Shown here in pieces: positions 13,561 to 17,075 of a stretch of 17,075 bases of DNA. The DNA is from an uncultured Bacilli bacterium (GTDB lineage Bacteria > Bacillota_I > Bacilli_A > RF39 > UBA660), in contig CATLBU010000010.1 in NCBI GenBank assembly GCA_949879835.1, positions 1-17,075 on the forward strand, read 5' to 3'. Every line of letters begins with the position of its first letter. Position 1 is the first letter of the stretch. The notes under the pieces are model-generated. The model had not been told where the DNA came from. It did no database searches and was given only the letters and a program-made list of their open reading frames with translations. The translations under genes were made by a program, and so were the position numbers.

Positions 13561-14832
13561 TTATTTCACCTTTAACTTTTTTAATTTTCGGTATGCCTTA
13601 TACATCACATTATAAATACGATAATAAAAATGATTTGTTATAAGGGTAAATTCCCCAATTAACTCTTCTACCTTAGCATTAAATCCTCTTTTAAAATCAA
13701 ATAAACCAAACATTTCAGAATCTTCAGAAAAATCTCCTGTTATCCCATAAAAATTATATCTTTCATAGCCATGATTTAAAGCATATTTTATCATTTTGAA
13801 ATTTAAGAAAAACTGCCCATTAAATTTCATATATTCTTTATAAGAAGCTCCGAATAGAGAAACAACTTGTTTCCCAAATGTCATAAAAAGCCCCCCTGCA
13901 ATTACTAATTTTTTTCCTTTTTTTTCTTTTAATAATTCTAAATTTTGAATTCGTTTTTCTAAGCTTTCAAATTGGGATTGTAATTCTTTTAAGATTCTTT
14001 TAGCCTTTGCGCTATCTGGTTTATTTTTTGCTTCTGCCTGTTTTAGCAAATTTTCTTGACGTTGATTGTTTAAATTATAGAGATATTCATTAACATCCAA
14101 TTCTACTAACATAATTTTAATCTTATCATCTTTACTAAACACTTCATACATTTTTTCATAATAAGCCTCTGATCGGTCTACAAACCCCCGTCTTTCTCCT
14201 GTGTGCTCCATCAACCTTTTAAATTCGTTTAGACGAGATTGATCAATTTCCACTAACTTTAATCCATGCTTATAAGAATTATTAATTCCCCATCTAGTTG
14301 TAGATCTCATATCCTTTAAAATACTTTCTTCCGTTTTGTCTTTTAAATCTAGTACAGAAATCCATCTTGGTTCTAGGTCTTGTCCATATGCTTTAGTAAA
14401 TCCTGTATGAATAAATCCTAATTGTTGTAATAGCTCAACAATTCTCTCATTATTTTCTCCTTTTTCTACTATTTCTCCATTAATATCTCTTTCTTGATAA
14501 ATAACACAAGGATTTATTTTTACAAATATTCCTTTTTTTTGTTTGATAAACTTTTTAATTTCTTTAACAAATTGTTTTACCAATTCTTCATTCTTATAAT
14601 CCATTAAAAAACCCCTTGGTGCATAATAAATATAGCGATTAAAAACAGGTATTTTTTTTCTTAATAAAAGAGTTGCTGCGATGATTCTTTGATCTTGTTT
14701 AATTCCAACTAAATAATAGTTCCAACCAGTAATTTTTTTTAATTTTCCCCAATAAGATGATTGAAAAAATATACTTAATGGATGATTTATAGCAAATTCA
14801 TTAAATTCTTTTTCTGTTAATTCTTCTATCAT
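13561..14832 (-). CDS. FemX/MurM-type aminoacyltransferase, peptidoglycan bridge formation
   Basis: This 423-residue protein belongs to the FemABX family, which uses aminoacyl-tRNA to add amino acids to the stem peptide of lipid II on the cytoplasmic side. It has the two GNAT-like halves: FFQSSYWGKLKK (22-33), YIYYAPRGFLMDY (67-79) and FVKINPCV (103-110) in the first, and RSTTRWGINNSYKHG (176-190), HTGERRGF (210-217) and FYGITGDF in the second. A coiled-coil arm is inserted at about 247-305, as in FemA. The end is basic (AYRKLKKLKVK) and may touch the membrane. The start at 14832 follows AGGTGATAG. A strong promoter precedes it, and rpiB, ywzB and a hypothetical gene follow. A divergent paralogue lies 166 bases away. 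Which amino acid is added cannot be told. Confidence 0.92.
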   Translation of the reverse strand: MIEELTEKEFNEFAINHPLSIFFQSSYWGKLKKITGWNYYLVGIKQDQRIIAATLLLRKKIPVFNRYIYYAPRGFLMDYKNEELVKQFVKEIKKFIKQKKGIFVKINPCVIYQERDINGEIVEKGENNERIVELLQQLGFIHTGFTKAYGQDLEPRWISVLDLKDKTEESILKDMRSTTRWGINNSYKHGLKLVEIDQSRLNEFKRLMEHTGERRGFVDRSEAYYEKMYEVFSKDDKIKIMLVELDVNEYLYNLNNQRQENLLKQAEAKNKPDSAKAKRILKELQSQFESLEKRIQNLELLKEKKGKKLVIAGGLFMTFGKQVVSLFGASYKEYMKFNGQFFLNFKMIKYALNHGYERYNFYGITGDFSEDSEMFGLFDFKRGFNAKVEELIGEFTLITNHFYYRIYNVMYKAYRKLKKLKVK

Positions 14833-14853
14833 TCTATCACCTAACTTAGTTTT

Positions 14854-14882
14854 ATTATACTATAAATTAAAAGTATTGTCAT
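14854..14882 (-). promoter_or_regulatory. Sigma-A promoter of the Fem-rpiB operon
   Basis: On the minus strand ATGACA (14882-14877), 17 bases, TATAAT (14859-14854). The predicted start at 14847 gives a 15-base leader. Confidence 0.75.
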
Positions 14883-14947
14883 TATTTTATATCTTCTCAG
14901 ATTATATTATCTTATTTTTTTATCATAATATACTTATATAATCTTAT

Positions 14948-14976
14948 TTGACTAAAAAAGCATTTAAAGTTATACT
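14948..14976 (+). promoter_or_regulatory. Sigma-A promoter of the plus-strand Fem gene
   Basis: TTGACT (14948-14953), 17 bases, TATACT (14971-14976). Six bases later the purine-rich AGAAAGAG begins at 14983, the predicted start, giving a 16-base leader. The -35 contains a TTG that could be mistaken for an upstream start codon. Confidence 0.7.
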
Positions 14977-14998
14977 TATTTTAGAAAGAGTGATTGGA

Positions 14999-16267
14999 AT
15001 GCAATTGATTGAATGTATAAAGAAAGAAGATTTTGATCGTTTTGTTTGTAATCATCCTTATAAATCTCATTTTATGCAATCTTATGCTTGGGGTGAGGTA
15101 ATGAAGAAAAAAAATTTTTTACCTCATTATGTTGGACTAAAAAAAAATGATAAATTGATTGCAACTGCGTTGCTTTTAGAAAAAAAATTAATAGGAAATT
15201 ACTCTTATTTTTATTGTCCAAGAGGGTTTGTATGGGATTATAATGATGAACAAGTTCTAAAGGAAATGACAAAGGAATTAAAAAAGTATGCAAAGAAACA
15301 GAAAGCTATTTTTATTAAAATTGATCCTGATATTAAGAGACATGATTTAGATATTGATGGACATATTATAAATCCTGAGAATAATCATTATTCCTTAATT
15401 CAAAATTTAGAATCATTAGGATATAAAAATAAGGGTTTTAATACTTTCTTTGTAAATGAACAACCTCGTTTTACATTTCGACTTGATTTAAAAAAAGATT
15501 GGGACAGCATTATTAGAAATATGCATCCTACGACTAGAAAGATTTATAATAAGAAAAATCCTTTCCATCTAAAATTATATATTGGACAGGAAAAGGATTT
15601 AAAGGATTTTTATGAAACAATGGAAGAAACTGCTAAAAGGGAAAACATTCGATGTAATCCTATAGAGTATTACAGACATTTTTATCAAACACTGCACAAG
15701 GAAAATATGAGTGATTTATATGTTGTAAAAGTAAATATTCATGAGTTAGAAGAATTCTATCAAAAGAAAATTAATCAACTAGAACTACAGATAAATTCGA
15801 TCGACCAATCTAAATATAAGAATAAACAAAAATTAGAAAACAAAATAAAAGAATTGGAAAATGAGAAAAATAAAGCTATAAAGGAATTGGAAAAGATAAA
15901 ACAAATTGAACAAGATGAACTAACACTTTCTTCTATTATGACTGTAAAATATGGAAATAAAGTATGGACAATTCATGGAGGAAATCATTCTTTACTTCGA
16001 GAATTAAATGCTAATTACTTATTATATTTTCAAATCATGGAAGATGCCCATAAACAAGGCTATGAATTAATTGATTTTTTTGGAACTAGTGGAATCGCAA
16101 ATCCTGATAAAAATGATCCAATTTATGGAATTCATTTATTTAAAAAAAGACTTGGTGGTGAATATACTGAATTCATTGGCGAATATGATTTAATTATTCA
16201 TCCATTTCTATATTTTGGATATCGAAAGCTAATACCGATTTATAGAAAATTAAGAAAAAAACTTTAA
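14999..16267 (+). CDS. FemX/MurM-type aminoacyltransferase (second paralogue)
   Basis: This 422-residue FemABX-family protein has the same architecture as its divergent neighbour. NHPYKSHFMQSYAWGEVMKK (18-37), YFYCPRGFVWDY (70-81) and FIKIDPDIKRHD (105-116) mark the first half. MHPTTRKIYNKK (175-186), a coiled-coil arm at about 248-306 rich in Lys, Glu and Gln, IHGGNHS and DFFGTSGI mark the second. Where the neighbour has STTRWGINNS this protein has HPTTRKIYNK, and its HTGERRGF counterpart is TAKRENIRC, so the acceptor or tRNA preference may differ. Pairs such as FemA/FemB and MurM/MurN add successive residues to one bridge, which is the likely role here. I start at ATG 14999. A TTG at 14948 is ruled out because it is the promoter -35. 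A shared terminator with rpmE follows. Confidence 0.92.
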   Translation: MQLIECIKKEDFDRFVCNHPYKSHFMQSYAWGEVMKKKNFLPHYVGLKKNDKLIATALLLEKKLIGNYSYFYCPRGFVWDYNDEQVLKEMTKELKKYAKKQKAIFIKIDPDIKRHDLDIDGHIINPENNHYSLIQNLESLGYKNKGFNTFFVNEQPRFTFRLDLKKDWDSIIRNMHPTTRKIYNKKNPFHLKLYIGQEKDLKDFYETMEETAKRENIRCNPIEYYRHFYQTLHKENMSDLYVVKVNIHELEEFYQKKINQLELQINSIDQSKYKNKQKLENKIKELENEKNKAIKELEKIKQIEQDELTLSSIMTVKYGNKVWTIHGGNHSLLRELNANYLLYFQIMEDAHKQGYELIDFFGTSGIANPDKNDPIYGIHLFKKRLGGEYTEFIGEYDLIIHPFLYFGYRKLIPIYRKLRKKL

Positions 16268-16286
16268 AGTTTCCCTTTAAAGTTTT
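16258..16286. terminator. Bidirectional terminator between Fem gene and rpmE
   Basis: AAAACTTTAAAG (16258-16269) and CTTTAAAGTTTT (16275-16286) form a perfect 12-bp stem with a five-base loop. The plus strand continues with T-rich sequence, and the minus strand ends in seven T (16261-16255). Both converging stop codons lie in the arms. Confidence 0.88.
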
Positions 16287-16503
16287 ATTTTTCTTCTGTA
16301 TCAGTATTAAATCCATATTTACGATTGAATTCTTCTACACGTCCAGTTCTTTTTTTATTTCCTTGTTCTCCAGTATACAATGGATGACACTTATTACAAG
16401 TTTCTAAATGTAACTCTTCTTTATTAGAACGAACTGTAAAAGTATTTCCACAAGCACATGTAACCTTTGTTTCTACATATTCTGGATGAATTCCTTTTTT
16501 CAT
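16285..16503 (-). CDS. rpmE: 50S ribosomal protein L31, zinc-binding type
   Basis: This 72-residue ribosomal protein begins MKKGIHPEYVETKV. It is the C+ form: Cys16 and Cys18 (CACG) with Cys36 and Cys39 (CNKC) give a zinc site at the same positions as B. subtilis RpmE, and the following HPLYTGEQ and GRVEEFNRKYG segments are typical. In Bacillus the zinc form is made when zinc is plentiful and is replaced by a cysteine-free form in zinc shortage. No second L31 or Zur box is evident here. AAGGAG precedes the ATG at 16503. Extending the frame upstream to 16575 would run through the promoter and leader. The gene is monocistronic. Confidence 0.97.
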   Translation of the reverse strand: MKKGIHPEYVETKVTCACGNTFTVRSNKEELHLETCNKCHPLYTGEQGNKKRTGRVEEFNRKYGFNTDTEEK

Positions 16504-16548
16504 ACTCCATCTCCTTCCGCCATGACAAATGTCATAGTAATTTAATGC
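16504..16548 (-). promoter_or_regulatory. rpmE leader with hairpin, candidate L31 autoregulatory element
   Basis: The predicted rpmE transcript has about 45 untranslated bases, long for this window. It holds the inverted repeat ATGACA-N2-TGTCAT (16535-16522), which can fold as a five-pair stem with a four-base loop directly before the AAGGAG site. L31 leaders that bind the protein have been described in Firmicutes. Assignment to that class is inferred. Confidence 0.35.
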
Positions 16549-16554
16549 GTTTAT

Positions 16555-16583
16555 ATTATAACAAGGTTTATACAAAATTGCAA
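16555..16583 (-). promoter_or_regulatory. Sigma-A promoter of rpmE
   Basis: On the minus strand TTGCAA (16583-16578), 17 bases, TATAAT (16560-16555), with TGT before the -10 as an extended element. Confidence 0.7.
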
Positions 16584-16586
16584 CAA

Positions 16587-17075
16587 TTAGTCTAATATTT
16601 TTGTTTGAATAATTTGTTTGATTTGTTTTTCTATCTGTTCATCTGTTTTAGAAGTATTCTTAATACTCATAGGATTGATAAAAAAAATTTTATTTTCATA
16701 ACATATTTCACCTAATTTTTGATTAATATATTGAAATAATTCATGATATTGATTTCCATAATCATTGATTAAGCCAATCAAAATAATATCTTCTTTACAG
16801 TATTCTCTTAACAACTTCATCAAATTTTCAATATCACTTATTATCTCATCTGCATATTCGTATACTTTGTCATCACTGTTTAGCATCTTATAAAGCAGAT
16901 CACTTTTTCCCGTTGTAATAGTTACTAAATCTGCTTTTATCAGAGCATTTTTAATAGATTGGAATTTATTTTTAATCTTAATTTTTTTATTTTGCTTAAT
17001 ATTATTGATTAAATCTGTTGTTCGATCATCTACTTTTGTATAGCCAGTTACAAATTTTTCTAATTTATTTTTAGT
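16587..17075 (-). CDS. SGNH/GDSL hydrolase-like protein, N-terminus outside the window
   Basis: The frame is open from the window edge to a TAA at 16587-16589, so 162 C-terminal residues are visible. An internal Met at 16886 is not the start, since sensible sequence continues upstream of it. The visible part resembles the second half of a lipase/acylhydrolase of the SGNH family: KNALIKADLVTITTGKSDLLYK (42-63 of the visible part, broken by my count at the block III motif), IILIGLINDYGN, and LGEICYENKIFFINP. Block III, normally GxND, is GKSD here, and the DxxHP motif of block V that holds the catalytic His is not seen after FINP. The N-terminal GDS block lies outside the window. It may be an inactive or altered member. 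No terminator separates it from the rpmE promoter, so it may read into rpmE. Confidence 0.6.
   Translation of the reverse strand, partial: TKNKLEKFVTGYTKVDDRTTDLINNIKQNKKIKIKNKFQSIKNALIKADLVTITTGKSDLLYKMLNSDDKVYEYADEIISDIENLMKLLREYCKEDIILIGLINDYGNQYHELFQYINQKLGEICYENKIFFINPMSIKNTSKTDEQIEKQIKQIIQTKILD

Noticed and set aside
14948..14998. TTG start extending the plus-strand Fem gene by 17 residues
   Set aside because: The TTG is part of a well-spaced TTGACT -35 element, and the family start MQLIE has its own binding site.
16504..16575. Upstream extension of rpmE to a Met at 16575
   Set aside because: The extension would cover the promoter and leader, and L31 starts at MKKGIHPEY with AAGGAG upstream.
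1..17075. Mycoplasma-type genetic code (TGA as Trp)
   Set aside because: Trp is written TGG throughout and TGA ends two genes (phosphatase at 4609 and hypothetical at 12104).
1..17075. Mobile elements, CRISPR arrays, tRNA or rRNA genes
   Set aside because: No transposase or integrase pattern, no regularly spaced repeats, and no cloverleaf or rRNA-like sequence was seen on either strand.

Overview
This window looks like a chromosomal segment of a very AT-rich, walled, endospore-forming member of the Bacilli, possibly one of the uncultured gut lineages near the Erysipelotrichales or RF39. The evidence is spore genes (cotJ, spoIID, spoIIQ, spoIIID), cell-wall genes (mbl, tagO, two Fem-type transferases), use of the standard code (TGG for Trp, TGA as a stop) and Bacillus-like Shine-Dalgarno sites. 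The exact lineage is inferred.

Layout. Bases 1-1000 hold the tail of an unknown gene and a LytTR response regulator on the minus strand. Bases 1070-2156 hold a spore-coat operon, a fused cotJA-cotJB followed by cotJC, with a sigma-E-like promoter. Bases 2144-2663 hold two divergent small XRE regulators. Next come typA, then a two-gene unit (class I amidotransferase-like hydrolase and histidine phosphatase), a membrane-anchored nuclease on the plus strand, a NUDIX hydrolase, a DUF421 membrane protein with a sigma-G-like promoter, and tagO.

Bases 9006-14832 form a sporulation and cell-wall block, all on the minus strand: Fem transferase, rpiB, ywzB, a hypothetical protein, spoIID, spoIIQ, spoIIID, mbl. 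Beyond it lie a second, divergent Fem paralogue, rpmE, and an edge-truncated SGNH-like protein. From memory, the order rpmE, rpiB, ywzB, spoIID, spoIIQ, spoIIID, mbl follows the larger B. subtilis region with intervening genes missing.

How the genes fit together. SpoIIQ (forespore) and SpoIID (mother cell) act in engulfment. SpoIIID is a mother-cell regulator. CotJ proteins go into the coat. Mbl, TagO and the Fem enzymes build the wall. The candidate promoters match these compartments: sigma-E-like for cotJ, spoIID and spoIIID, sigma-F-like for spoIIQ, sigma-G-like for the DUF421 gene.

The most striking unlisted structure is the promoter layout. In at least ten places a recognisable -10 element sits 5-6 bases before the Shine-Dalgarno sequence, so predicted transcripts begin at or within a few bases of the ribosome binding site, with leaders of only about 9-16 bases. 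rpmE is the exception, with a predicted leader of about 45 bases that carries a hairpin.
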